From: Lutraria lutraria
Lineage: Eukaryota > Mollusca > Bivalvia > Venerida > Mactridae
Assembly: GCA_964023205.1 (NCBI GenBank)
Contig: OZ026838.1
Location: forward strand, 29,167,843 to 29,231,842
DNA: 64,000 nt
Direction of reading: 5' to 3'
Shown: one piece after another, positions 47,355 through 58,887 of the stretch
Layout: each line of letters begins with the position of its first letter
Position numbering within the stretch: position 1 is the stretch's first letter
The notes under the pieces: generated by a model
Told to the model about the DNA's origin: nothing
The model's input: the letters and a program-made list of their open reading frames with translations, nothing else
Databases searched by the model: none
Program-made: the position numbers and the translations under genes

Positions 47355-47690
47355 TGAAGTTTAAACCATGGACTTTTAAAGAGCATGTTTTTTTGGTCAA
47401 AGGATAATACATCGTTGTCTGCAGTTTAAAATGGCTCTTTAATAAAGATCATGTTTTTGTCAAAGGACAATACATTCTGATTTGCAGACAAAACATGGCC
47501 CTTTAAAGAATATGCTTTTGTCAAAGCAATGTATCATAACATTTGACAAAAACATGTTCTTTAAAGGACCATGTTTGTCTGCAATGAATGCATGTTTTTA
47601 TTAATTAAAGGACAAATCATTCTGGTATGCAGTTTATAAGTATGGCCCTTAAAAGGGAACATTTCTTTTCAAAGGACATAATTATTATAC
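47355..47690. repeat. Compound direct and inverted repeat
   Basis: A ~85-95-bp unit with 'catgtttttgtcaaaggac', 'aatacattctg', 'tgcag' and 'atggccctttaaa' recurs about four times. In addition 47484-47525 and 47542-47582 are inverted matches over about 41 bp with a few mismatches and a 16-bp loop, so one unit is flipped relative to its neighbours. Confidence 0.75.
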
Positions 47691-48374
47691 ATCCTGGATC
47701 CGAGACTGAAGTAATATGATGTTATTATCATAACTGTAATAATCTAAATTATTGTTAATTTTTCATGACATTTTTCTCATACCAAATGGTGAGTCGTCAT
47801 TTTCTAAACTGTCAGACCAATTGCTACTGTCCGTTTGGGAATACATTACAATGACAATGATCTGGATCAGGGACTGTGAGTGTTCATCACAAAATGTCGC
47901 ACAAAAAAGCATATAGCATGTATATAGTAGTGACACAGGAATGTAATATTATACTGTGGGTGGCATTGATTGCTTATCCGTTTGTTCGTGTTTTACTACC
48001 AATCACTAAAAAACATCATAAAGTTGTGACATTTCATTCATAAAATTACTTTTTGCTGCATAACTCCACTTATTTTTTCATTTTATGGTATTTTTGATAT
48101 AGCTTTTTATTATATATGTATGCTAATTCAAGATGATATGAACCTTGATATATTCAGTGTTTTTGATTTTCTTGATACTTTTATATATATTTTGGTGACA
48201 AGGTGAAGCCCTGAAACTGTTAACATGCTTTTATTTGATTTTTAGTGTCAATTTGAGTTTAACATGAATTCTTAATGGCTCTTTTTACTTAATGGTAAAA
48301 TTATTGCAAAAATGTTATCTTTTTTCTTATGTAGCCATCTTGAATAAAATGAGGGTTTATGCATTTTTTGTAAA
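47691..48374. other. Presumed intron sequence
   Basis: Nothing recognisable is seen. Confidence 0.4.
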
Positions 48375-48612
48375 ATTTAATGATATCACTGTAGGGTTAA
48401 GGAACGGGGAACATCAGTTTGGTTTATTTGTGGGTCCAAATGGCGTCCACAATGGTGTCTGCTCTCTAATTCGAATAATTTTCTTCGGATCCTCACCAAA
48501 CTTGATGGCAATGTTTATGGCCCTGAGATCTCGGACAAGCCCAATTGGTCCAAGCACTTCTGAATTATGCCCCTTGACGGATGTATTTTGTGACCTAGCA
48601 CTCTTGTTATTG
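48375..48612 (+). mobile_element. Fragment of a Helentron-like/CTCACC-type repeat core
   Basis: 'ttcggatcctcaccaaactt', 'atgtttatggcc' and 'attatgcccctt' resemble core words of the bivalve-type repeats, and the fragment closes with 'gcactcttgtta', similar to the TCTTG-TT terminus at 1921 and 17079. Characteristic left-end sequence is missing. The 133-codon frame overlapping it is a by-product. Confidence 0.45.
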
Positions 48613-50024
48613 GATTATAACCTGATCATACTTTTTCTAGATTTGTTGGTGAAAACAATGAGTTTCTGCTTACCCACAGACCCAACTTTTTAGTGCCAAC
48701 CCTAAAATTCCTAACAGAAAATTTCTAAAAATTGCAACTAATCGGGGTATTATGGAACTATTTTGTGATGTATCATATGGCTTGAAAGTATGTCATACAA
48801 TAATGTTATAAAAGAATTGTTCAACCTTAAGTTACCAACAACCCTTCTTTCTATGGTCATGTAATCAGAAACAGTACTTTTTTTTTTTACCTGATTTCAT
48901 TCAAGTAGCTGATGTCATCTGATGATATTGAAGTATTATAAAACAATTTGATAGGAATATCTGTAAATTTATATTCACTTAAATAGTACCTTAGGTTATA
49001 CCCTGCAGGTCTCCAGTTATTAATTCATTATAATGTTGTTGTATGATAATGACAGTCTAGAGCTGTGGAAGGTCAATTTCTTTCATGTTTTACTGAAATT
49101 CTGAACAATTAGTCTCATCTTTTATTACTTAAGTGTATTCAATGAGTACAAAATTAATGTATAATATAGACAGAGATGGAATATATACTGGTAGAGTATG
49201 TTCCATACAGTGGTTTGATAATGTTATCTATAAGTGAACAGCATGTCATAGTCTATGATAAAATACTTGCTAACTATATAAAAGTACTTATATTTCATCA
49301 TACCCTGCAGCTATTTTCACTGCTAACTGTAATTAGTGTCTGAATTTATTATTCAATTACTGTTATTTACATCAAAGCTTTTTTGAAACCTTTAACTTAG
49401 GCCCCTGTGATAGATATTTTTGGTTTCGTACATAAAGCTTTTTTACAATCATTTCTTCTTTGTCAATTTTTGTGATATATTTTATTGCCAATTTCGTACC
49501 AAGCATGGTACCAGCCTGTGTTGGTAAGACATGTGTTTCCATATTGGCGTTGTCATTCTTTGTTTTTATCGGTTTATTTTATTTCAGTGGTGCACAGCAT
49601 AAGTAATGTACTTCAATTTATTGCCAATACATGAAATACATGTACTGAGATTTTTATTGATCTGTGCTCCGCTTAAACACAGAACACTGCATGATTACAT
49701 GAACAAGCATTATAGATAGATTGCATTCTTTTTTTTGTCTTTGTCTGAAATTCTCAGGGTTTGGCTGCCATCATGCATTTTTCAATGTTGACCTCATTGT
49801 CTCAGGCTGTGACAATATAATTAAGTCACTGTGTTACAAACAGAAACAAAGATTGGAGGTTGCACATTGGAACATTACTTGAAGATGTTCAGTGCTGCTA
49901 TTTTGACACTGCAGACATTCAGATTAAGAATTGCTCTGTCAAACCTTTAACTGAATAGTTAATGAACATCAAACATGAGATTTTGGTGTATCTTTATAAT
50001 AAATCAAAGAACTGAGAGAACGCA
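48613..50024. other. Presumed intron sequence
   Basis: Nothing recognisable is seen. Confidence 0.4.
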
Positions 50025-50190
50025 TGGAAACTGAATTTACAAGGACTTGCACTGCAACATGGAATGGGAACTTAAGTTTAACAATTGGATTGCAGATACA
50101 GAAAAATATAGTACTTTGGTCCACATCAAAATTCATACACGCCGAGCGAGTGACAGCTATGGAAGGCTGAACAGTCAATGTTCAGTTTCC
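50025..50190 (+). mobile_element. Complete MITE, TGGAAACTGAA family
   Basis: Ends 'tggaaactgaatttac' and 'tgttcagtttcc' are inverted. The interior has 'cttgcactgcaacatggaa', 'agatacagaaaaatatag', 'caaaattcatacacg' and 'cgagtgacagctatggaa'. It is collinear with 29008-29175 (inverted), 53825-53959 and the partial 22147-22250. Confidence 0.82.
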
Positions 50191-51120
50191 TAAAATAATC
50201 TTAATCAGATAAGCATCTATTAATTCTTACTTAAAAGTGTCCCTTTTATTGGTTTAAATTGCTGGTTTGCTTGCTCTGAGACTAAAATTAAACCCTAGAA
50301 GTTTTTGTTTGGAGATCATATTGCTCTGCTTTCTAAATCTTGATGCCTTTGGTGAAACAAGTTTTCATATATTTTACTGTATGTCTCTAAACAATTTAAC
50401 TCCTCATTTAGTCAATGTATCCCTCTTTTATTGAACCATCAACTTTATATTTATTTGATCAAATTTACCTTGCAGAAAACCATCATTAACGATTCGCTTT
50501 ATATGTGTTTTACTGTCTTGCAATGGCAACCCCCCATGTGACTTACTTGTGCTTGGAGAGAACATTAATTTGCTCAACTAATGAATGTAATAAATAATAT
50601 GTTGAATGGGTGATTATATACTTGTAGGAGATCATACCTTGTCATTTTTTTATATATTCTCTCATCAGCTCATCAAGCATTATGTAGCTGAGTAATTTAT
50701 AATGTTCACTTACACACAGTGAAAAAACATGTTTTACTCGACTTTAACTACCATCAGTTCTTCATCTTAATTGTGATATAAATTTGTACCTTTCTTTGTC
50801 ATGTTGTTTCCATCATTGTCTTTGTTAACTTTTGACCTTAAAGCACTTGCTGACAATAGTAAATGATGGAGACTACCATTATAGAATTAGAGAATGAAAA
50901 TTGTATTTTAAGTGTTTAAGTATGATTAACTTGAGTTAATTATTAACCTTGTAGTATAAGCTGCCAGGTGTTGAGGTAATACATGTACAAACAAACCTGT
51001 GAACAAAAACCACTTAACAAATTGAAAAAAAAATTTTTTAGTTCTAATTGGCCCTGATGCTATTCGGCCCTTTAATATGCAGGTCTGGGTTTATTTGGTC
51101 TAATTTATCGTTGTTGTTTT
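50191..51120. other. Presumed intron sequence
   Basis: Nothing recognisable is seen. Confidence 0.4.
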
Positions 51121-51899
51121 TGTCGAGCCCGCCTGCGGTGAGCTCGACATAGTCGCCACAATGGCGGTTGCGTGTCTGTACGTTAGTTAGTTAGTTAGTT
51201 AGTTAGTGAGTGAGTGAGTGAGTGAGTGAGTGAGTGAGTGAGTGAGTGAGTGAGTTAGTTAGTTAGTGTGTCCGTCCGGATCCTTGTCTGGGCTGTATCT
51301 CCCTTATGCATTGACACTTTTTAAAATAACTTGGCATAATTGTTAAACACCATGAGACGGTGTGCAGTGCACAAAATCCAGGTCTCTAGCTCAAAGGTCA
51401 AGGTCACACTTAGAGGTCAAACGTAAAAAATGAGCATTATAGACCTTGTCCGGGCTGTATCTCCCTTATGCATAGAAACTTTTTAAGATAACTCGGCATA
51501 ATTGTAAAACACGATGAGGCAGTGTGCAGTGCGTAAGATCAAGGTCTCTAGCTCAAAGGTCAAGGTCACACTTAGAGGTCAAACATAAAAAATAATCATT
51601 ATACACCTTGTCAGGGCTGTGTCTCCCTTATGCATTGAATTTTTTACTTGCCATAATACAATGCAACCATGTGTCTTGGGCAACACCCAGATTTTTATAG
51701 GTCAAAGGTCAAGATTACACATTCGGTTAAATGTCTGGGCTGTAACTTCTGTTTGCATTCAAGGATTTTTAAATAAATTGGTATAAAAGTTTACTTCAAT
51801 GAAATGATGTGTCATGAATATCACCCATACTTGTAGTTCAAAGGTCAAAATCACAAGCTGGCTAAACAGGGGCTCGACATGTTGCCCTTGGGCTTCTAG
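51121..51899 (+). mobile_element. Helentron-associated-like element, TCGAGCCC family, copy 2
   Basis: It has the same left end (TGTCGAGCCCGCC), the same subterminal inverted GGGGCTCGACA and the same terminus GCCCTTGGGCTTCTAG as 10185-11255. It has fewer core repeats (about two) but a much longer GTTA/GTGA microsatellite at about 51184-51265. In both copies the element is preceded by 'tttttg' and followed by 'ttta', consistent with a T-rich target. Confidence 0.72.
51184..51265 (+). repeat. GTTA/GTGA microsatellite inside the element
   Basis: Blocks of GTTA, then about fourteen GTGA, then GTTA again. The homologous tract at about 10249-10283 in the other copy is less than half as long. Confidence 0.9.
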
Positions 51900-52129
51900 T
51901 TTATTTCTGCTTGTGTGTGGTGATCTTTATTTATGTTGGCCTTTATACACAGGTGACTATAACCCAGTTTTGATTGTAGATCTGCCAATGGTTTGTGAAC
52001 AATGTTTAGTCATGGGAACTGATGGTATACATTTATTTGTTTGAGTTTAATGCCGTTTTTTTACAGTTTTTTTTTCAGTTAAATACAGCAGCCATTTTCC
52101 TGGACTGTATTCTAACCTGGAACACCACT

Positions 52130-52295
52130 AACCTTTCCATAAGGAACTGACAAACTCTCCACAGTCATGTTGAGGAAAATCAACATTTTTGTCCAATTTT
52201 CATGGAAGGGTTATTATGACCGGCAGTGACTGGGTCAATCGAACCTGTATGACAGTTGCAAATCCAACGCACTAATCCACTCGCATACAGCTCAT
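52130..52295 (-). mobile_element. tRNA-derived SINE, AAATTGGA family, copy 2
   Basis: On the minus strand the A-box-like 'tgcgagtggattagtgcg', anticodon-like region and B box 'aggttcgattgaccc' are followed by 'aaaattggacaaaaatg', 'ttgattttcctc' and 'gactgtggagagtttgtcag'. The first two body blocks are also found in 39722-39900. Confidence 0.75.
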
Positions 52296-53344
52296 TCAAG
52301 ATAATGCAACACTTAACAATTAAATAATAATTACTCTCACAACAATATGGTTGTTAAAGTACATGTACATGTATAAAGTGTCTTTCTTTTATCCATTGTT
52401 GTTCTCTAGTTGTTAGAAATTTGAAAAATAAAAATGCTTAACTGTTAATTAATGTAATAATTGCATTATAAAACATGCATAAGCATTGTATGAATCTAAG
52501 ACAAATGCTACAATTTTTATTAAAAATCAGTCTTATAATACACTTATATATACACTTCCCTCAAGTATTTAAGCATTAGTACTTAAGTAAGCCAATGGTG
52601 CTTACATGTACATCACAAAGAGTTTGTCAAGATAGCACTTTGGTCCATTCATATTTTTTACCAGCTTCAATGGCTTAATGTTGATTACCTGTTAATCAAA
52701 TAATGCTCATGTGATTTTATTACAAGAACATCTTGAAATGATTCGGTAAAACATCATTGCCAACATCATCTGTACATTCTTGTGGTCAACAGTAGACTTT
52801 GTTTTTACATTCTTGTTCCTCATGTTCATTTGGTCTTAGGTCATAACCTAGTCATCAGTAATTGTATTAATGGGTTAGCTTAATGGATTTCCCTCTGATG
52901 CTTTGTCGTTATTTTTACTGTTTCAAGCTGAATATTATGTTAATACTTCAAGTGTTTCAAGCATTTTCAAGACCTTGAACAAAGTTCATTACCTAAGTTA
53001 ACCAATGCAAGTTATTAAGTGCTTTCTCTTCAGTAAATTATAAAATACATAATGTACAAATACCTAGAGTTTTCCCATAGCATCATGTTGTAGATCTTGA
53101 GTGGATGAAAGTCAGATTATCACTTGCTTGAGGTGGGAAACAATTCTCATGTAGATTAATGAAAAGTCTGCTTCTTCATAACTTAAATACATTGTACATG
53201 TTATTGCCATATTTTACTTAAGTCAGTTGTAGTATTTTGCATGTTCTGCCAAAGCCTCCCTAACTCCTTAATGTCAGTGACCAACAATTTACTGGGTAGT
53301 GATTTATCTTCATCCGTTATAGGAGTCAGTCTGAGTTTTGCTCT

Positions 53345-53650
53345 ATTGGTTGAGAGGAAGCCTGTTGATTAAGGGTGCCAAGGTTCTCTATGATTTAATG
53401 TTGCAACTACAGCCAGAATCATTATGGCGACTTATTTTTATAATTCCAGCTTTAATGATAGGAGAAGATTCCAGGCATGCACCGAGTGGAAACATGGACC
53501 TTCCAAAAGCTAACCGGACAGCTTCTTCACATGTGAATTTTGGTCCCAGTTGGGAATGGTCCTCGCAGCGGTGAATAGCTAGTTATTAGTAGTCAGAGAC
53601 TTCTACCAGAAGTTCTTTGGGTTCAAAGTTCAAGACCAAGGTGACAGGTA
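53345..53650 (-). mobile_element. tRNA-derived SINE body
   Basis: On the minus strand: 'gaagctgtccggttagcttt', 'tggaaggtcc', 'ctatcattaaagctggaatt', 'aagtcgccataatg' and 'gcaacattaaatc'. The ordering matches the 3' region of the SINEs at 31797 and 38829. The head (near 53600-53650) is diverged. The plus-strand frame 53338-53574 is therefore repeat sequence, not a gene. Confidence 0.65.
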
Positions 53651-53824
53651 TGTACAGAATAAGTTACATCAGTCTGCCATTAATTGTCTCCCTTCTCACT
53701 TCTTGTCAGGAAAAAACCACTGATGCTAAACATACGAAATGAGGCTGTTTGAGGTAACTTTGTAGTTTCGTTTTAATTGTCCACCATGTAGTCAGAACAA
53801 AACCATAGTGAATCAAAGTACTCA

Positions 53825-53959
53825 TGGAAACTGAATTTACATACAGAATTGTTTTGCATCATAGAACAGGAGCATATAGCACTAATATAGGTCTGCATAA
53901 ATATTCATGTGTGTCGAGCAAGTGACAGCTATGGAAAGCTGTACAATCTTCAGTTCCCA
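53825..53959 (+). mobile_element. MITE, TGGAAACTGAA family, diverged complete copy
   Basis: It starts 'tggaaactgaatttacat' and ends 'cttcagttccc'. The interior 'caagtgacagctatggaaag' matches the copy at 50025-50190. Confidence 0.75.
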
Positions 53960-55794
53960 GTTAAACAAAATTCTCGGTCATAATGACATCAATGTATATA
54001 CATGTATTCTATTTCATATGACTAGTAATAACTCGTGGATGAAATATTGTATTTTAAGTGTTTAAAGTTTTATGCTATTTCATGGAAAAGGAAAATGCCA
54101 TTATTTGTTGCTTTATGCAATTTTCTAATAGGAAATCTAATAACTATTTGAAGTTGTATGACATTACATTTTGTTTTCATGCCTGCATGATGCGTCTGAT
54201 GTTTTGTTAGCATTTTTATTGCTTGTTCATAAAATATTAAACAATTAGTCTGCAATCATGTGAAATAGAGTGAAATAGAATGAACAATGCATTTTGCATA
54301 GGTAGGGAAGATAAAAGAACTGGTGCTCTAGTACTGATGAAGGTAGTGACGTGAGTATGTCTATTCAGTCGTCAGCGTCTCTTTTCAAGATTGACGATTA
54401 CAAAGCTGTCTGAACCTTTTTTATTTTCCATAAAAAATGTTGATTTATAGATGTCTGTCTTACATAGAGGGTAGAGTAGATTTTCTGCTAAATTAACTCT
54501 GAATGTGTTCCTTACCATGGATTGCATGATGCATAATTGAAACTCAATTACAATATAGTTATATGCACTGATTGCAGCTCAATCGTAAAGATCTCAATTT
54601 CATTTATAAATCAGGTAGAAAATGTCTTTATTGCTTGTTTATATGCATCTAGTTCAAAATTTATGCGAACACATTTCAGAAAATGAAAACAGCTTGCAAA
54701 CCACAATGATTTTGACTACTATTGTTGTGCTGCTATACAAGACTACTAGCTATAAGTTTGATATGTTATTGTCTAACCAATTAATTTTCAATTATTTTCA
54801 AGTACTGCAGTAAAAGAAAAATAATAAATGGCCAACTGTTACCAGATAACAATTGTTTTAATTGAATCACTTAGTAGGGTCACAGTTGTTCACATAATCA
54901 TGTTTATCAATGTACCGCAAAAATTCTTTTTCTGTAAGTTCATTCTGTTAGATAAGTCAGTAATCCAGGTGTTGTCAGAGGTGACCACAGTAGTACAGAA
55001 TTATTCATTTTGGCTTAATGTTATAACTTATGCTTGTGTTTTAAGCCACTGTTAGACAATTCCATGAAACGATTAGGCCCAATCTGTGTATTTGGTTGTT
55101 TCCTTGATAAAGAATAATAAAAACACTCTTGAGATTGTCTTGGGGCAGTATCATTATTACAAGATTGTGATATGTTAGATATGTGTGCTCTGTGGGTATA
55201 TAATTGTTTAATTGTTTCCTGCTGTGTGGCACACACTCGGCTGTAATGAATGTGGGGCTAGCGGGGCTAATTAGCTCCCTTAATTATTTTGGCTTTAATG
55301 GTATTAAAAGGGGCTTAATAATTGCCTGATTCTCCCTCCTCCCCATAGACTTGCAAAATCTAAATTTAAGCCCCCCCCCCCCCTCCAATTTAGATTTGAT
55401 TCTTACAGCCCTGTCATATATAATCAGACAAATACATAAACCTGTCAGTTTTTAAGTTCTTCAATCTCCTCTCATGTTGTTGGACTTGAAAGGTTGTATA
55501 ACACAAATTGATGAGATCTTTTTTTTCTACTTAGAAGTTAAGGTGTCAAAATAATGTCAATTTCTATTGGATATCTAAATGTATCCTATTGACTTCTTTC
55601 AAAACTTCTAAATTCTTTATTTCAGTCTTCTTGATTTTTGATAAGGTAACATCAATCACTCTGAGTATAACATTTTGATAAACAATAAAGTAAAACAACC
55701 TCAGGTCCTTGAAATATTGAAAAAATGTGTTTAGTTTAAACTTATTTATTTTACATTGTCTGTAAAGCAAGTACTTACAATTTATATTAACTAC
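53960..55794. other. Presumed intron sequence, C-rich run near 55370-55383
   Basis: Only a homopolymeric C run is notable. No exon or repeat family was recognised. Confidence 0.4.
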
Positions 55795-55945
55795 TCTTGG
55801 TGACTGCTTCCTGGATTCTGACCAGTACTCGCGCTGAAGAATTGTAGATGTTCCAGTCAAGTCGCCACTAATGGGATTTGAACCTAAACTTTCGGGTAAG
55901 GAGTTTGACGCTCTACCTGTGCACCACTGTTCGATCCTCCTGCTA
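55795..55945 (-). mobile_element. tRNA-like sequence, probable SINE head
   Basis: On the minus strand 'agtggtgcacaggtagagcg' resembles a tRNA D-arm/A box, and 'gtttaggttcaaatcccatt' contains a canonical B box about 40 nt later. Sequence after it ('gtactggtcagaatccagg') looks like a SINE body but was not matched to the other copies. Confidence 0.6.
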
Positions 55946-58814
55946 TAATGTTTGTTACAAAATTGCTAAATCTCTAGTATGTTCTTTACTGAGTATGTAT
56001 TGAATGCTTTAATCGAATATATAAGCAGTGAGACTTCTGACTTATGTTATTACATATATATCATCTGTGTGAACATATGGATTTTTGTCATTAACCGAGT
56101 CTTCTTTGTTCTGTGAAATGATGACATTTGCTTCTAATTTATACAATGTTGTCTCTGAATTAAGTCCCAGTGTTCTGAATCCTTGTTATCCATTAAAACC
56201 CCATCATGGTCTACAAATAATACCACAATCATTTGTTATATTTTTTTTTTATTACACGTCGGGTAAGTCACTGGCATTTCTCTGGCAATGATTTAATGTA
56301 ACATTTTTGCGTTCACTTTTAACGCTTGTCGTTTTGTTACATAACTCATAAAAATAGTGGAAAAACTCATAAACTTGTAAGGTTAATGTCACAGTCTTAT
56401 AATTACCTTTACTTTTATTATATTACATTGGGTTCCATATGTACTCAGTCTGTTAACATGGACTATTTTCATTAAACAATATCAAGAATCTTTTTTATGT
56501 TATCAATTAAACATGCAAGAATTCGTTAGTTCTTGTATCTAACTCTCTTTGTTTCATTTTTCTTCTCCAAGAATTCTTGAGAGAATACAGGGATTGCATG
56601 TTTACTGTCATAGAAGGCTAGTTTTACTAGAACTTAACTTCTGTTTAACATTTTTACAGTAGATAATTTTGATAATGCCTGTCTGTAGGGTGTGAATGAC
56701 ATGGGTAATATGGTTGCTACAAATGACTTTCTTAAGTACCATTCCATGTCAGAAATGAATATATCATTTCTTAGTTTCCTCTTGAAGAACTTGAGACCTT
56801 TCAAGTGTATTGTGCTTTGAACTGTTCTTGAGCTTTGTTTAAATACAGATAGACTGGTTACATAGAAATATAGAAGACAAAATATTGTATATCAGTCTAG
56901 AAGACAAAATCTTTTGTACCAGTCTAAGATGAAATTATGAGGCACTTAGAATTAATGGCGGTCTTTCATGTCAAGCATAATGCATGACATTTATACCATC
57001 ATATTTTTTTTTGTATATTTGCTTTCAGTGATATGATTACTAACAGCAATAATGCCTACAAAAACTCCTTGTATTGTTTGTAATATGTAATAAAAGTTTT
57101 ATGTCGACCTTATACTTAACCTCCATGATCTCCCAATCTGTTTTTTGCGTATGGTCCACAGAGCATCATGTTTTTTTTATGCCAATGTGCGTGTTTCAGG
57201 GTACCATTTGCAAGGCTTAGATTTCAATCAGTTGTGTAAGTCATTGCCTGCAAATCCTCCCCCCCAAATGTATATATATTTTTGCCTGTGATATTTAATC
57301 TTTATCTACTGACTTGAACTTTAAAGTAAACACATTGTTTGGGTATAGGCATTAATTGTCTGGAAATGGAAAGCTTATTCAATAATGCTTTTGAATGTTA
57401 CAATTATCATTTTCAAGGTCTAAATTTGGAACTTTATTTCTCAGGGAAAGATAACTGCAGAAGATGCATTCAAATTCATCTGATTCATTTATCATGTTGA
57501 CTTACAGGCAGTTGCTAATTGTATGTAGGGGAATAGGTTAAACCTGATTTGTCTCCAATTGTGTTATTACGGTTATAAGCCAAGACTGGTGTTTAAGTGA
57601 AATATAATGAACTCTTGTGTAAGTCACATTAAGATCGGTCCTGAGTTTTGTTTTCTTTATAAATGCTGAAGTTATTAATATCAAAATGCTCAGATTCATT
57701 TCACTGAATTAATTTAAAGCCTGGTTAAATGAATAAGAACCAATTCATTTTGAGACATAATCAAAGAAAAAAGTGTAAATACAATAAAACTGATTTAATC
57801 AAATTTTAATTGGAATAAACGTTTATAAAGGCACATAAAAAGATATATATTTTTAATTTCAGATCATGGTAACCCAAGAGTTTTCAATATGCCGAGACTC
57901 ACCTGTTGGGCATCAAACATCTTACTCCTTCAAGACCACAGTTATATCACTGTTGTCATTGATAGAAACATCATGGCTTAATTGTCCGTGTTCCTGGATT
58001 TTGTTACAGCTAATAGCATACTGTAGAATATAGGAATCTACTTCAAATGTTACCAGTTTCTTAGGAGTTAGTTTATCCAACACTTACAATATAGACAAAT
58101 GTACTAATATGTCTATTGAGTGTTCATTACTTAGCATGTCAGCATTGTATTTATAGTGACTACATAAGAAGACTCGTGCATTTGATGACATATACATATA
58201 CGTGGAACTAGGACTTGTTCAATCAGGTGTTTTATGTAACTGTGCAGGACAATTCTATAATTTTACTTCTTGTCCCGAATTTTAACCATTTTCTGAAAAT
58301 TATTAATTTTGAATCAGATGAATCATAGTTCATACTAAACAATGTTTAATATTTTGAAAACAAGGTTAGATCATGTATTGACATATTCTATTTTAATGAA
58401 TTAGACATGTTTGTTCACTTCTTTGTTTGTAGTATTAAGTATTAAATCATTATAAATTCTTTCTTTGACAGATGTTTAAAATGTCTGGGCTCATGATCTG
58501 ATATCTAAGACATGTTTTTGTGTATGAAATACGCTTATAAAACATTATTAAGTTTGAAGGTTATCTTCTGTTAAATATTTAATTTTACCTGTTTTTATGT
58601 TAAGTTTAAACACGAAGCGAAACTACTTTTTTTCTAAGAATATGACCTTGACTTTAATTTTACAATCATTTCATTGGTTTACAATATTAGTCGGACAAAA
58701 TTTTCATTTTCAGAAATTGATATGTTGTCTTAATACTATAATCTATGTAAAATGTGTCGTTATATGATTGGATATAATGTTGACTGTGACATTTCTATTT
58801 CTCACACTGATAAG
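55946..58814. other. Presumed intron sequence
   Basis: An acceptor-like 'tttttaatttcag' near 57862 is followed by open frames of 37-55 codons, but no donor or compatible phase was found. The last bases before 58815 form a mediocre acceptor. Confidence 0.4.
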
Positions 58815-58887
58815 ATGAAAAACTGTGAGCCAGTCAAGTACCTGGGAAAGGTCCAGCCCCTTATCAGAGATCTCATGACAAAGACAG
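58815..58887 (+). CDS. Internal exon candidate D, unknown gene
   Basis: The 73-nt segment lies between 'ctcacactgataag' (a moderate acceptor) and the consensus donor 'gtgagaag'. Phase 0 is open and encodes MKNCEPVKYLGK, then VQPLIRDLMTKT, leaving one base (G). The second half looks like an amphipathic helix. The frame is also open upstream to about 58752, so the exon could start earlier. The phase joins exon candidate C (phase 0) and candidate E (needs one preceding base). The family is not recognised. Confidence 0.55.

Noticed and set aside
48292..48693. 133-codon plus-strand open frame
   Set aside because: It overlaps a fragment of a dispersed repeat, and the residues correspond to typical repeat-core words rather than a protein.
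53338..53574. 78-codon plus-strand frame
   Set aside because: It lies antisense to a SINE body and has no gene features.
57864..58034. Exon after a good acceptor (tttttaatttcag) with 37-55 open codons in two frames
   Set aside because: No usable donor follows, and neither frame fits between exon candidates C and D. It could only be an alternative last exon, for which there is no other sign.
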